A stretch of DNA of 55,893 nt from Sebaldella sp. GTDB lineage: Bacteria; Fusobacteriota; Fusobacteriia; Fusobacteriales; Leptotrichiaceae. How positions within the stretch are numbered: position 1 is the stretch's first letter; the number at the start of each line of letters is the position of its first letter. The notes below the pieces were generated by a model, which was not told where the DNA came from, did no database searches, and saw only the letters and a program-made list of their open reading frames with translations. The translations under genes were made by a program, and so were the position numbers. The stretch is taken from NCBI GenBank assembly GCA_018058425.1, contig JAGOZX010000004.1:12420-68312 (forward strand), in the 5' to 3' direction. Shown here one piece after another: positions 8,890 through 17,723 of this stretch.

Positions 8890-9783
8890 TTATAAAATAA
8901 CTTTTGCCCCTTCATTACATATATTTTTTATTTCTATATTCCATCTATCAGGGAGTTTAGCTAAGTCTCTTTTCATTTTTTCTAAAAAACTTTCATCTTT
9001 ATAGCCCAGTGATATTAGAGTGGGACCTGCACCGCTTATATACTCACCTAAGGCTCCATTTTCCTTTGAAAATTTAAATATTTCTTCTGAGCTATTAATC
9101 AATCCAAATCTATATGGCTGATGAACTTTATCCTCTAAGAGGTATCTTAATGAAGTATATTCCTTTTTATAAAAACTATCTATTAACAATCCTAATTTAG
9201 CAGAATTGCTTACTAAGTCAGATACTTTGTATTCTTTTGGTAAGACAGATCTTGCTTTTTCTGTAGCCAGTTTAAAATCCGGTATCATAACATAAAAACA
9301 TATGTTCTCATCAAATGGAATTCTTGAATAATGAAATTTATTTTCATCATGAGTTGCTAAAACCATTCCCCCAAAAATAGCTGGAAGTACATTATCTGGA
9401 TGTCCCTCTATTTCTGTGGCTAACTTTGCAATATCTTCCTGACTTAAAAAATCCGAAAGTAATCTATTAGCAATTAAAAGACCAGCTACAATTGCACTTG
9501 AACTACTTCCCAGTCCCCTTGCCAAAGGTATTTCATTTTTTAATATTTCTACTCTATAAGTAGCAATCTTTTTATTATATCTTTCTTCTATTAACTTTAT
9601 TGTTGTATAAATATAGTTTTCTTCTAATGGGATAGAAAAAACCTCTCCGTTTTGTATAAACTCTATTTCTTCACTTTCTGTTATCTCTAGCTCTAAATAA
9701 TAATCTAATGCCACTCCCAGACAATCATATCCTACTCCTATATTTGCACTTGTAGCAGGAACTACTACTCTAAATTTTTCCAT
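8890..9783 (-). CDS. thrB: homoserine kinase
   Basis: A 297-residue GHMP-family kinase that phosphorylates homoserine with ATP on the way to threonine. The family's N-terminal motif VPATSANIGVGYDCLG (residues 8-23) and the ATP-binding glycine/serine loop PLARGLGSSSSAIVAG (about 87-102) are intact, with GEYISGAGPTLISLG near the C-terminus. Length is usual. CAAGGAGGAAT precedes the ATG. It lies 102 bp downstream of serA on the same strand, but an inverted repeat between them suggests partial termination. No other threonine gene is in the window. Confidence 0.95.
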   Translation of the reverse strand: MEKFRVVVPATSANIGVGYDCLGVALDYYLELEITESEEIEFIQNGEVFSIPLEENYIYTTIKLIEERYNKKIATYRVEILKNEIPLARGLGSSSSAIVAGLLIANRLLSDFLSQEDIAKLATEIEGHPDNVLPAIFGGMVLATHDENKFHYSRIPFDENICFYVMIPDFKLATEKARSVLPKEYKVSDLVSNSAKLGLLIDSFYKKEYTSLRYLLEDKVHQPYRFGLINSSEEIFKFSKENGALGEYISGAGPTLISLGYKDESFLEKMKRDLAKLPDRWNIEIKNICNEGAKVIL

Positions 9784-9817
9784 TATTCCTCCTTGTAAAT
9801 TGTTACCAAAACAAACA

Positions 9818-9868
9818 AAACATTGGATAATTAGTTTTAATTATTAATCTAAAAACTTTCCAATGTTT
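9818..9868 (-). terminator. inverted repeat between serA and thrB
   Basis: AAACATTGGA and TCCAATGTTT are perfect complements around a 31-base AT-rich loop, directly after the serA stop. On the minus strand TTGTTTGTTTT follows. It fits a weak terminator or attenuator that sets how much transcript reaches thrB. Confidence 0.6.
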
Positions 9869-9885
9869 CATTTAATTATAAAATT

Positions 9886-11472
9886 TTATAAATTTAAATA
9901 TTTAACCCATCTTATTTGTTCAGATTCCTCTAATTTTTTAATTGATTTTTCTTCTACTATTCCATCCACAGTGAGAAGCATTATAGCACTATCTTTTTTT
10001 CTACCCACATGCATAGTGGCTATATTAATATTTTCTTCTCCTAATATTCTTCCCACATTACCTATAACACCTGGAACATCATTATTTTGGATAAGCATCA
10101 TATTTTCTGATAATACCACATCTAAAGGATAATCATTTATTTCTATGATTCTTTCTTCATTATTAGCCCCTATTATACCTACAATAGAAAATTTCCCGCC
10201 TTTTTCATCCTCTATCTCTATTCTTACTACATTAGAATAACTTTGATACTTTTCCTCTTTTTTTATTGAATTAAATTTAATATCTCTTTTTTCTGCTAAA
10301 ACTAGTGAATTTATATAGTTAACTTCTTCTTTAAGTATAGGATATAAAAGTCCTTTCATAAATGAAGAATCTACTATTGCTGTTTCCTGTTTACTTACAT
10401 TACCATGATAAATAAGATTTATTGACTTTATTGCACCTTTTTTAACTTGATAATACACTTTCCCTAGCTTTTCTAAAAATAAGATATATGGTTTAATAGC
10501 AGCAAATTCTTCTCTTCCCATAGTTGGTAAGTTTACAGCTGTTTCTACAATTTCACCATTTAATCCATTAATTACCTGTCTCACAACTTGTTTCCCTACA
10601 TTTTCTTGAGCTTCAAAAGTTGTAGCACCAATATGAGGTGTAGCTATTACATTATCAAAATCATATAGGGGGCTTTCAGTTCTTGGCTCTGATTCATGCA
10701 CGTCAAAACCATAGCTGGCTATCTTTTTATCCCTTAAGCCTTCAACTATAGCCGCTTCATCAAAAACTCCACCTCTTGCCGCATTTACGAGCCTCACTCC
10801 GTCTTTCATTTTTCCTATTTCTTTTGTGCTTATTATTTTTATAGTTTCAGAAGTCTTAGGTGTATGTATAGTTATAAAATCTGATACACTTAGCAGCTCA
10901 TCTAAAGTTTCTGCCTTTTTACAATCAAATCTTTTAAACCTTTCATCTGAAATATAAGGATCGTAAGCTATTATATCCATTCCAAAGGCCTTCATTCTAG
11001 TTGCCATCAAAGAACCTATTCTCCCTAAGCCAATTATCCCTAGAGTTTTATGAAATAATTCATTACCTACAAATATTTCTCTTTCCCATTTTCCAGACTT
11101 TAAATATCTATCAGCTGGAAGGATATTTCTAGAGGTTCCAAGTAAAAGAGCAATTGCCAATTCACATGCTGACACAGTATTGCTATCAGGAGTATTTGCT
11201 ACTATAACCCCATGATTTGTGGCCTCTTTTACATCTATATTATCTATTCCGTTACCTGCTCTTCCTACAATTTTCAGTTTTTTCCCTTTATCTAAAAGCT
11301 CTTTATCCACTTTGATAACACTTCTTACTATTAGAGCATCATAGTTTCCTATAATATCTAATATTTCCTCTCTGCTAATACCCACTTTTATATCTGTTTC
11401 AATATTTTTTTGGGCAGTTAAAATATTAACAGCATTATCATCAATGAACTCACCAACTAAAACTTTGAACAT
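9886..11472 (-). CDS. serA: D-3-phosphoglycerate dehydrogenase
   Basis: A 528-residue long-form SerA, the first enzyme of serine synthesis, oxidising 3-phosphoglycerate with NAD. The substrate part has GRAGNGIDNIDVKEAT, the NAD-binding Rossmann turn is GIIGLGRIGS (about 143-152), the arginine motif is NAARGGVFDE and the catalytic histidine lies in ATPHIGATT. A middle allosteric substrate-binding domain and a C-terminal ACT domain (NDVPGVIGNVGRILGEENI) complete it, as in Bacillus and Mycobacterium enzymes of about 525-530 residues. The ACT domain suggests serine feedback. GGAAGAGGTG precedes the ATG. Confidence 0.96.
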   Translation of the reverse strand: MFKVLVGEFIDDNAVNILTAQKNIETDIKVGISREEILDIIGNYDALIVRSVIKVDKELLDKGKKLKIVGRAGNGIDNIDVKEATNHGVIVANTPDSNTVSACELAIALLLGTSRNILPADRYLKSGKWEREIFVGNELFHKTLGIIGLGRIGSLMATRMKAFGMDIIAYDPYISDERFKRFDCKKAETLDELLSVSDFITIHTPKTSETIKIISTKEIGKMKDGVRLVNAARGGVFDEAAIVEGLRDKKIASYGFDVHESEPRTESPLYDFDNVIATPHIGATTFEAQENVGKQVVRQVINGLNGEIVETAVNLPTMGREEFAAIKPYILFLEKLGKVYYQVKKGAIKSINLIYHGNVSKQETAIVDSSFMKGLLYPILKEEVNYINSLVLAEKRDIKFNSIKKEEKYQSYSNVVRIEIEDEKGGKFSIVGIIGANNEERIIEINDYPLDVVLSENMMLIQNNDVPGVIGNVGRILGEENINIATMHVGRKKDSAIMLLTVDGIVEEKSIKKLEESEQIRWVKYLNL

Positions 11473-11579
11473 AAAACACCTCTTCCGTAATTTTCAATTC
11501 TTTAAACTATATTTTACTATATTATTGTATACCTATATATGATATATAACCATAACAGCATTCTACATAAGTTATTTAT

Positions 11580-11608
11580 ATAATATCAGACTTTATTTAT
11601 TATTTCAA
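11580..11608 (-). promoter_or_regulatory. promoter of serA
   Basis: On the minus strand TTGAAA at 11608-11603, 17 bases, TATTAT at 11585-11580, about 108 bp before the serA start. Confidence 0.5.
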
Positions 11609-11785
11609 TTGATAATACTATATAATTTTTATATATTGGGTATTCTCTTTGTTTATATATTTGAAAATTTTACATATTAAAAATATAAAACTCTTAATAT
11701 TATAAGAAAAAACTTTACATTCCATTATTATGCTTCACATTCATCTCTCATTTTTTCCAATAAAATAACAGTTTTTATAAAAAAC

Positions 11786-11840
11786 ATGTAAACTTTACAT
11801 CATTATTTATTTTTATAAGCCACAATTGTAAACTTTACAT
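11786..11840. promoter_or_regulatory. paired 15-bp palindromes, candidate operators
   Basis: ATGTAAACTTTACAT (11786-11800) is a perfect odd palindrome; TTGTAAACTTTACAT (11826-11840) repeats it with one outer mismatch. They start 40 bp apart, close to four helical turns. A further AACTTTACAT half-site at 11711-11720 lies 80 bp before the first. A dimeric regulator is likely; its identity and which gene it serves are unknown. Confidence 0.55.
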
Positions 11841-12063
11841 TTTTTTATTTTTTTCTCATTTTAGTGCTGTATAATATAATAAAAAACCAAAAATATGTAA
11901 ACCTCAAATAAAATTAATTTTTTTATATAATAAGTTAAAAATAAAAAAAATAAACATAAATAAAAAAATAAAATTGATGATAAATAGTTAAAATTTAAAA
12001 AATTTTTTTCATAAAAAACATGTGTAAAAGCTGAATTAAAGCAGTCTAAGAGGAATCTAAGGT

Positions 12064-12092
12064 TTGACATTATATACCTTATGTGGTAGAAT
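12064..12092 (+). promoter_or_regulatory. promoter of NlpC/P60 gene
   Basis: TTGACA at 12064-12069 and TAGAAT at 12087-12092 with 17 bases between, about 30 bp before the start codon at 12123. Confidence 0.75.
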
Positions 12093-12122
12093 TTATTATC
12101 AATTTTTTTTAGGAGGATGGTA

Positions 12123-12683
12123 ATGAAAAAACTAGCATTAATTTTATGCATGAGTGCAATTGCCTTCACTGCATATGCTAGCAAGAAGAGTAATAATGCA
12201 TCTGAACAAATGACAAGTTTCTTTAAAACAGAAGAAAATTTAAAAGTAAGTGACGTAAATGCAAATAAAAGTTCGTATAGCAATAGTGGGTATGAATCTA
12301 CAAAATCAAGCGTGAGAGATAAAATAATAGATTTTGCAAAAACTAAAATGGGTTCTACATATGTATGGGGAGCTACAGGACCAAACGTATTCGATTGTTC
12401 AGGATTCGTTAGGTTTGTTTTTCAAAATGCTGCTGATATAAGTTTACCAAGAGTATCTAGTGATCAGGCTACATATAAACCAAGAATTTCTTCAATGAAT
12501 ATGAAAAAAGGAGATTTGGTTTTCTTTGAAACTACAGGAAGAGGTAGAATATCTCATGTAGGAATCTATATGGGAGATAGTCAATTCATTCACGCATCTT
12601 CTGGTGGGAAGAGAGTAATGGTTTCTAGTTTAGATGGTGGTTATTATAATAAAGCATTTAGATGGGCAATAAATCCATTCTAA
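12123..12683 (+). CDS. secreted NlpC/P60 cell-wall peptidase
   Basis: A 186-residue exported endopeptidase of the NlpC/P60 family, which cuts peptide cross-links in peptidoglycan. A signal peptide (MKKLALILCMSAIAFTAYA) leads to a serine/asparagine-rich linker of about 45 residues. The catalytic domain follows, with VFDCSGFVRFVF (Cys nucleophile), GRISHVGIYMG (His) and FIHAS (third polar residue). The start at 12123 is chosen because AGGAGG stands 7 bases upstream; the ATG at 12117 overlaps that site. It is monocistronic, with a clear promoter and terminator. Confidence 0.92.
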   Translation: MKKLALILCMSAIAFTAYASKKSNNASEQMTSFFKTEENLKVSDVNANKSSYSNSGYESTKSSVRDKIIDFAKTKMGSTYVWGATGPNVFDCSGFVRFVFQNAADISLPRVSSDQATYKPRISSMNMKKGDLVFFETTGRGRISHVGIYMGDSQFIHASSGGKRVMVSSLDGGYYNKAFRWAINPF

Positions 12684-12711
12684 GATGCGATAGTAGAATA
12701 ACGTTAATCAT

Positions 12712-12744
12712 AAAGAGAGTGATTTTTTCACTCTCTTTTCTTTT
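12712..12744 (+). terminator. terminator of NlpC/P60 gene
   Basis: AAAGAGAGTGA and TCACTCTCTTT pair exactly around TTTTT, followed by a T-rich tail. Confidence 0.9.
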
Positions 12745-12803
12745 ACAAAATATTATATATCAAATTTTTTAGCTCTTCCTATACTTTAGTTTTTAATTTT
12801 TTT

Positions 12804-12837
12804 ATAAAAAAATAGAGATATAGTTTCTATATCTCTA
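12804..12837 (-). terminator. terminator of tetR
   Basis: On the minus strand TAGAGATATAG, AAA, CTATATCTCTA (11-bp perfect stem) is followed by seven T residues. It lies about 155 bp past the tetR stop. Confidence 0.8.
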
Positions 12838-12994
12838 AAATATTTTTCATTTTCTTCATCAACCACTCTATTTATCAGACAAATAATTTTTTTAATCTAT
12901 TAAATCTACTTTTATGCAGCTTAATTAATCCTCATTAATTTTTTTGTAATAATTAATATTTTCACATAATGATCATATGTGAATTTTCAATTAC

Positions 12995-13597
12995 TTATAC
13001 AAGAAGATTTGTATAAATCTCTAAGAAGCTATCTATCTTGTTAAAAGCCTTTGTTGGAGATGTGTGATCAGAAATACATTGTTGTAAAATCCCATCTAAT
13101 GAACCAACTACAAATCTAGAGTAATCTACAGGTGAGATATCTTTTCTAAATTCGCCTTCTAATATTCCATCTATTAGTATTCTAGATACAGAATCCTTAT
13201 AATTAGCGTATATTTCTCTAATTTCTTCGTGAAACTTACTTTCTTTATATAAAAATTCTAATAATAATTTTGAAGGAACAATACAAAGATTCATATCTTC
13301 TCCACTTTTATTGAAAACAAAAGTCAAAAAACCTTTCATTCTCTCTAATGGTGACAATTCTTTATTATCACAAATACCTTTTATTACACTTATATACTCT
13401 AATTCTATATACTTTAGTATTTCTAATAAAATATCATCTTTATTTTTAAAATGCCAATATAGTGCAGCTTTAGTAATATTCAACTCTTGACTTAAATTAG
13501 ACAAAGTAAAATTACTAAATCCACTTCTCGCTATTTGCTTTATTGATACTTTTATAATTCCCTCTTTACTTATTTGAAACCCAGCTCTTCTCGCCAT
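12995..13597 (-). CDS. TetR-family transcriptional regulator
   Basis: A 200-residue TetR/AcrR repressor. The N-terminal helix-turn-helix (SGFSNFTLSNLSQELNITKA, then ALYWHFKNKDDIL) is canonical at about residues 25-60; the rest is an all-helical ligand-binding and dimer domain. The ligand cannot be predicted. The gene starts at ATG with AAAGGA close upstream. Its own promoter carries palindromic half-sites over the -35, which fits autoregulation. No transporter or enzyme is adjacent on the far side, so the target genes are not obvious from context; the similar palindromes elsewhere in the window are candidates only. Confidence 0.88.
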   Translation of the reverse strand: MARRAGFQISKEGIIKVSIKQIARSGFSNFTLSNLSQELNITKAALYWHFKNKDDILLEILKYIELEYISVIKGICDNKELSPLERMKGFLTFVFNKSGEDMNLCIVPSKLLLEFLYKESKFHEEIREIYANYKDSVSRILIDGILEGEFRKDISPVDYSRFVVGSLDGILQQCISDHTSPTKAFNKIDSFLEIYTNLLV

Positions 13598-13930
13598 ATC
13601 TTTCCTTTCATTTAATTAAATATTTTTTTCTTAACTTTTATACATTTTGTTACTAGAAATTGCAGTGATGTTAAGTTGATTTAACCATAATTGTACGACA
13701 GTGTCAAGTTTTTTTAAATTTTTAATCATTTTATTAATTTTTTTGATATAATAAAAAAAATTAATAATTCTACTTAACTATCGCTTTTTTTGACTCCTTT
13801 AAGATTGTTAAGTTCTTTACTATCAAAGAAAAGAGACTCTTAAGAAAACAATCAAGTAGTTAAATTTAAAATTATTGTTTTTTTATCACAAAATCTCTTT
13901 TTCTCTTTAAAACTAGTGTTTCTAAACTTT
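13598..13930. other. intergenic region between PHP gene and tetR
   Basis: This 333-bp AT-rich stretch contains the tetR promoter, an IR GTTAA-6-TTAAC at 13670-13685, and a direct repeat (GACTCCTTTAAGA near 13790 and GACTCTTAAGA near 13832). No convincing terminator for the PHP gene was found and no coding signal. Confidence 0.5.
13679..13707 (-). promoter_or_regulatory. promoter of tetR with palindromic half-sites
   Basis: On the minus strand TTGACA at 13707-13702, 17 bases, TTAAAT at 13684-13679. The -35 overlaps TTGACACTGTCGTACAA, which contains the odd palindrome GACACTGTC. The -10 overlaps the IR GTTAA-6-TTAAC. Either may be the TetR operator. Confidence 0.5.
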
Positions 13931-14785
13931 TTATATAATTTCTTCTGTTCTCTCTCTTTTATCAAATCTTGAAATTTTTTTGATACCCATTTTTTTTGCA
14001 TATTCCGCTGCTTCTTTTATCATATATCCGGAATGCTCTGGCTTATGTGCATCACTAGATAATATCACGGGAATATCGTATTTTTTTACATACTTCATAA
14101 AATCTTCATAAGGAGTTATTTCCTTTATAGGATATCTATAGTAAGTTCCTGTATTTATATCCACTGTCATATTATTTTCCTTTAATATTTTAGCACTCTT
14201 CTCTAATAATAAATCTACATTTTTTTCTGGTATATTATTAAATAATCTTAAATTAAATGGATGACCTAATATATCATAAAACCCTGTCTTAGCAACATTT
14301 TCTATCTCATTTACATAGTCAACCCAAACATTATAAATACCTCTTCGTTCAAACTCTTTATTTAAAGCTAAAAAATCAAAGCCCCAACCATTTATAAAGT
14401 GTATTGAAACTATAATATAATCAAACGTATATTTAGATAAGATTTCTATGACAGCTTTTTGATCTTTAAAATTGCAGACTTCTATTCCAAATTTTACTGG
14501 ATAACCCTTTTCTTTTAGACTTTGGATAAAATCTCTATATTCGTCTAAAGTATGGACAAATTTTGATTTTTTATTCTCCAACCATTTCTTTTGAAATATC
14601 CCAATTTCACTATTATCTAATATTAATTCTTTATAATATAATTCCTCGAACTCTTTAAACCCGTGAGTGTGTTCTGTTATTCCAATTTCATCTACACCTT
14701 TTTCTTTAGCTGATTCAAAAAATCCTTTTACCCATTCTTCATCATAAGTTCCATATTCAAAATGCATATGATAATCTATTAACAC
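13931..14785 (-). CDS. PHP-domain phosphoesterase (histidinol-phosphatase-like)
   Basis: A 284-residue PHP metal-dependent phosphoesterase. The motif DYHMHFEYGT at residues 4-13 supplies the first His pair, GITEHTHGF the next, FGIEVC and VSIHF follow, then ILGHPFNLRLF and the C-terminal SSDAHKPEHSG; this His/Asp/Glu set builds a trinuclear metal site. The closest named relatives are HisK/HisJ histidinol-phosphatases, but no his genes are near, so the substrate is open. Translation starts at GTG (14785) behind AGGAGGTAGGT. It is the last of a minus-strand run that starts upstream with a small exported protein. Confidence 0.82.
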   Translation of the reverse strand: MLIDYHMHFEYGTYDEEWVKGFFESAKEKGVDEIGITEHTHGFKEFEELYYKELILDNSEIGIFQKKWLENKKSKFVHTLDEYRDFIQSLKEKGYPVKFGIEVCNFKDQKAVIEILSKYTFDYIIVSIHFINGWGFDFLALNKEFERRGIYNVWVDYVNEIENVAKTGFYDILGHPFNLRLFNNIPEKNVDLLLEKSAKILKENNMTVDINTGTYYRYPIKEITPYEDFMKYVKKYDIPVILSSDAHKPEHSGYMIKEAAEYAKKMGIKKISRFDKRERTEEII

Positions 14786-14806
14786 ACCTACCTCCTACTT
14801 TATTAA

Positions 14807-15352
14807 TTATTTTTCAAATTCATTTTTTTCTTTTAACATCCATTTTCCAGCGACTTTTTCAAACTCCATTGTAGTAGTAGCTACTTTTATTTTCTTAGCC
14901 TTATTTACAAAGTCCTCTATGCTTAATAAGTATTTTTCCATATCTATTAATAAAGTCCCATCTTCTTCCTGCTGAATAAACTCCTCTATGTTTTGTTCTG
15001 TAACCTCTGCTAATTTATCCTCATCATATCCATAAACATCATAGTCAACTGTAGCACTATTAGATCCTTTCATTTTAGGAGCATTTCCTTTTATTTCATA
15101 TGGTTCGGCTATTTTATTTTTAATACTATCCCATTTCTTTTCTAATTCAGTATTTCCAGAACCTTTTAGATAATTCCCTAAATTATCTCCACCTGCATTA
15201 AAATCTTCTCTTGATTTAAAATTTACCAATTCTTGTAAAACTTTTCTGTATTCCTCTGATGCAGTATTTAAGCTATCAAAGGTTTTTACTTCATTAGCTG
15301 AAAAACTAATTGCTCCAAAAATCAAAGTAAGTATTAGTATTAATTTTTTCAT
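14807..15352 (-). CDS. exported hypothetical protein
   Basis: A 181-residue protein with a signal peptide (MKKLILILTLIFGAISFSA, cut before NEVKTF) and no lipobox cysteine, so it is probably periplasmic or outer-envelope. The mature part is charged, with a helical start (ASEEYRKVLQELVNF) and a C-terminal pattern ATTTMEFEKVAGKWMLKEK that resembles the last strand of DUF4878-type lipoproteins (compare VITTKNLL and GKWILSPDD in two other proteins here). No function is recognised. TTTGGAGGAATT precedes the ATG; it ends 21 bp before the PHP gene. Confidence 0.7.
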   Translation of the reverse strand: MKKLILILTLIFGAISFSANEVKTFDSLNTASEEYRKVLQELVNFKSREDFNAGGDNLGNYLKGSGNTELEKKWDSIKNKIAEPYEIKGNAPKMKGSNSATVDYDVYGYDEDKLAEVTEQNIEEFIQQEEDGTLLIDMEKYLLSIEDFVNKAKKIKVATTTMEFEKVAGKWMLKEKNEFEK

Positions 15353-15383
15353 TTAATTCCTCCAAATTCTAGTAAGTTATTTT

Positions 15384-15962
15384 TTAATCATTACTTCTAT
15401 TATAATTATTAATTTCAAAATTTGCAATTTTTATTTTATTTTTTACATATCTAAGTTCTACTATATCTCCATGTCTTGTCATATCTTCCAATTTTAGTAA
15501 TTCTTCTATATCAGTTTCAAATAATTTTATTCCACTACCTAATATAATAGGAATAATAGCTATTCTATACTCATCTATAAGTTCACTTTCTAGAAATTCA
15601 TTTACTATTTTTGCTCCTCCTAATAGCCATATATCTAGTTTTGCTTTTGCTTTTAAACGATTGACTAGGCTATTTAGGTCCTCATTTATAAATTCTATTT
15701 CCAAGTCATTTTTAGTTTCCCTTGGTTTAGATGTCAAAACATATGTTTTTTTAGCTTTATATCCCCATTCTCCAAATGTTAGAACTTGGTCATAAGTTTT
15801 TCTTCCCATTATTATTGTATCTATAGTTTCATAAAAATCTAGATATCCACTTACTTCATCTCCACCTGTATTTTCCAGCCACTCTATACTTCCATCTTCT
15901 TTTGCAATATACCCATCTAGGCTCATTGCTATATATAAAACTATTTTCGATTCCTTACTCAC
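15384..15962 (-). CDS. RibD C-terminal-like dihydrofolate reductase family protein
   Basis: A 192-residue reductase of the RibD_C/YwjB group. It has the opening MSLDGYIAKEDGSIEWL, the NADPH-binding MGRKTYDQV and the late LLGGAKIVNEFL, all typical. Family members reduce pterin- or flavin-type substrates or are uncharacterised; it is not the classical folA type. The start codon is GTG at 15962 behind AAGGAGG. It lies in a minus-strand series with the tRNA methyltransferase upstream and the exported hypothetical downstream; spacing is short but no joint function is evident. Confidence 0.85.
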   Translation of the reverse strand: MSKESKIVLYIAMSLDGYIAKEDGSIEWLENTGGDEVSGYLDFYETIDTIIMGRKTYDQVLTFGEWGYKAKKTYVLTSKPRETKNDLEIEFINEDLNSLVNRLKAKAKLDIWLLGGAKIVNEFLESELIDEYRIAIIPIILGSGIKLFETDIEELLKLEDMTRHGDIVELRYVKNKIKIANFEINNYNRSND

Positions 15963-16009
15963 TATTTTCCTCCTTATTTCTTTTCCATTTGCTTTAGTAT
16001 TTTAAAAAA

Positions 16010-16696
16010 TTATTCCTCGATTATAATAGGGGCTTCAATTTTTAAACCTTTTTTAGAATTTTTTATTGCTTCTATTAAAAGTATTTTAGCTTGCCCCTCT
16101 GATTTTGTGTGACAAAACTGTAAACGTTTTGGTTCTAATCCATACTTTACAAGTAATTCTAATATCTCCACTAGACGTTCACTCCTATGAACCATTGTAA
16201 AATATGCATTATTCTTTAATAACTTTGAAGATATCTCTATTATTTCAGAAAGTTTTATATTATATTCATGCCTTGCAATAGTAAGCTGATCTAGATCGTT
16301 TATTTGACTGTTATTTCCATCATACTTAAAGAAAGGAGGATTTGTAATAATTTGGTCAAATTCATCTCTTCTAAAATAGCTTTCCCATTCTTTTATGTCT
16401 CCATTTATTATTGTTACTCTCTCTTCTAAATTATTTAATTTTATATTTTTTTTAGCTAAATCTGCTGAAACCTCTAATATTTCTATTCCAACTATTTCAG
16501 CTTTTGACTTTTTTGATAATAACATAGGAAGTATACCATTTCCTGTTCCTATATCTAATATCTTTTTTACATGTCGATTTATCCTACAGAATTCTGATAA
16601 TAATCTAGAATCTAATGTATAATTCTGATGATCATTTCTTTGAATAATTTCTAATCCGTCTAATTTATTACTTACTTCGTCTCCTGTTTTTTTCAT
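16010..16696 (-). CDS. tRNA1(Val) adenine-N6 methyltransferase-like
   Basis: A 228-residue class I methyltransferase of the YfiC/TrmN6 group, which in E. coli methylates A37 of tRNA1-Val. The N-terminal DHQNYTLDSRLLSEF is characteristic, followed by the AdoMet-binding ILDIGTGNGILPMLLSK (about 41-57), the acidic GIEILEVSA and the catalytic NPPF in ITNPPFFKYDG. Length is close to the family norm. AGGAGAAAA precedes the ATG. It is just downstream of the cation exporter (24 bp), so the two probably share a transcript. Alternative: an RNA or protein methyltransferase of the same NPPY/F class. Confidence 0.85.
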   Translation of the reverse strand: MKKTGDEVSNKLDGLEIIQRNDHQNYTLDSRLLSEFCRINRHVKKILDIGTGNGILPMLLSKKSKAEIVGIEILEVSADLAKKNIKLNNLEERVTIINGDIKEWESYFRRDEFDQIITNPPFFKYDGNNSQINDLDQLTIARHEYNIKLSEIIEISSKLLKNNAYFTMVHRSERLVEILELLVKYGLEPKRLQFCHTKSEGQAKILLIEAIKNSKKGLKIEAPIIIEE

Positions 16697-16720
16697 TTTT
16701 CTCCTAGTATACTTTATTTT

Positions 16721-17596
16721 CTATAAATTTTCATACTCTATTTCAATGGTAGCATGGTTTATTCTTATATGATTCAAATATCTCTTTAGTTTTAATTTTA
16801 TTTTATTTACTTTTTCTATGTCTAAGTCTTTTATAACTACACAATGAAGTGAAATTATATTATTAACTCCATCTAAAGACCATAAATGAATGTCATGAAT
16901 ATCTAAAACGCCTTTTATTCTTTTCATTTTCACTTGTAAGTTTAATATATCATAACCATCAGGTACAGCCTGCAAAAATATTTTTGCTGTTTCCTTAAAG
17001 TTTTTATAAACATTTGATAATATAAAAGCTGCTATTAATAGCGACAATATAGGATCTAAAAATGTAATATTAAACAGCCATATACAAATACTTGCTATTA
17101 AAACTGCTACCCATCCTAAAACATCTTCCAATAGATGCAACATTACAGTTCTCTCAGTTATCTTTTTTGTAGACTTTAGTTTCAATGCTGCAAGCCCATT
17201 TACTAACACTCCTATTACCGCTAAAAAGATCATACCCAGACTTTCTACTTCCTGTGGCTCACCTATTCTCTTAGCTGCTTCTATAATTATAAAAATTGAT
17301 CCGATAAATAATATAACGCTATTTATTACTGCACCTATTAGCGCATATCTCCTATACCCATAAGTATACTTTTTATCATCTTTTTTTGTAGAGTACTCTT
17401 CTAAAAACCAACTACTTGCTAATGTAAAACAATCCCCAAAATCATGCACAGCATCAGACATTATTGCCACACTATTTGTAAGACTTCCACCAATAAATTC
17501 AATAATTGTAAAAGCTAGATTCAAAAAAAATACCATCTTTATGTTCTTAGTTTCATTATTTGCTTTAGTTTGATGGAAATGGCTGTGTTTATGCAT
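16721..17596 (-). CDS. cation diffusion facilitator metal exporter
   Basis: A 291-residue CDF-family antiporter with about six transmembrane helices. Metal-site residues are visible in helix 2 (SDAVHDFGD) and helix 5 (HLLEDVLGW), the His/Asp pattern of the zinc-exporting CzcD/ZitB branch. A cytosolic C-terminal domain (GVLDIHDIHLWSLDG) forms the regulatory dimer. The N-terminus HKHSHFH is histidine-rich and may bind metal. It probably exports zinc, cobalt or cadmium in exchange for protons. AAAAAGGAGTGAG precedes the ATG. No metal sensor is adjacent. Confidence 0.92.
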   Translation of the reverse strand: MHKHSHFHQTKANNETKNIKMVFFLNLAFTIIEFIGGSLTNSVAIMSDAVHDFGDCFTLASSWFLEEYSTKKDDKKYTYGYRRYALIGAVINSVILFIGSIFIIIEAAKRIGEPQEVESLGMIFLAVIGVLVNGLAALKLKSTKKITERTVMLHLLEDVLGWVAVLIASICIWLFNITFLDPILSLLIAAFILSNVYKNFKETAKIFLQAVPDGYDILNLQVKMKRIKGVLDIHDIHLWSLDGVNNIISLHCVVIKDLDIEKVNKIKLKLKRYLNHIRINHATIEIEYENL

Positions 17597-17723
17597 ATCT
17601 CACTCCTTTTTATCTTTATTATATCATTATTTAGACTTTTATTAAAAATATATATAATTTATTTATTTTCATTTTTTTTAGCTGAAAATGTGATAAAATA
17701 GTGTGTATAGAAAGCGAGGACTT

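Larger units (their letters stand above)
11473..12122. other. 650-bp AT-rich divergent control region
   Basis: The region separates the divergent serA and NlpC/P60 genes. It holds the serA promoter (11580-11608), two near-identical ATGTAAACTTTACAT palindromes, further TTTACAT half-sites near 11669 and 11714 and one ATGTAAAC near 11895, and the NlpC/P60 promoter (12064-12092). The 140-residue minus-strand open frame at 11861-12283 is low-complexity and overlaps the real gene. Confidence 0.6.
12684..12994. other. convergent intergenic region
   Basis: This 311-bp stretch holds the NlpC/P60 terminator and, facing it, the tetR terminator. A further hairpin TTCACATA-7-TATGTGAA at 12961-12983 lies 12 bp past the tetR stop and may be a first, weaker stop or an mRNA end-protecting hairpin. 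Confidence 0.6.

Noticed and set aside
11700..11840. Second CRISPR-like array from repeated TTTACAT strings
   Set aside because: Units are 15 bp or less with no constant repeat length or spacers; they are palindromes, so operators fit better.
11861..12283. 140-residue open frame on the minus strand overlapping the NlpC/P60 gene
   Set aside because: Low-complexity Phe/Leu/Ile-rich translation, no ribosome site, and opposite a well-supported gene with promoter and terminator.
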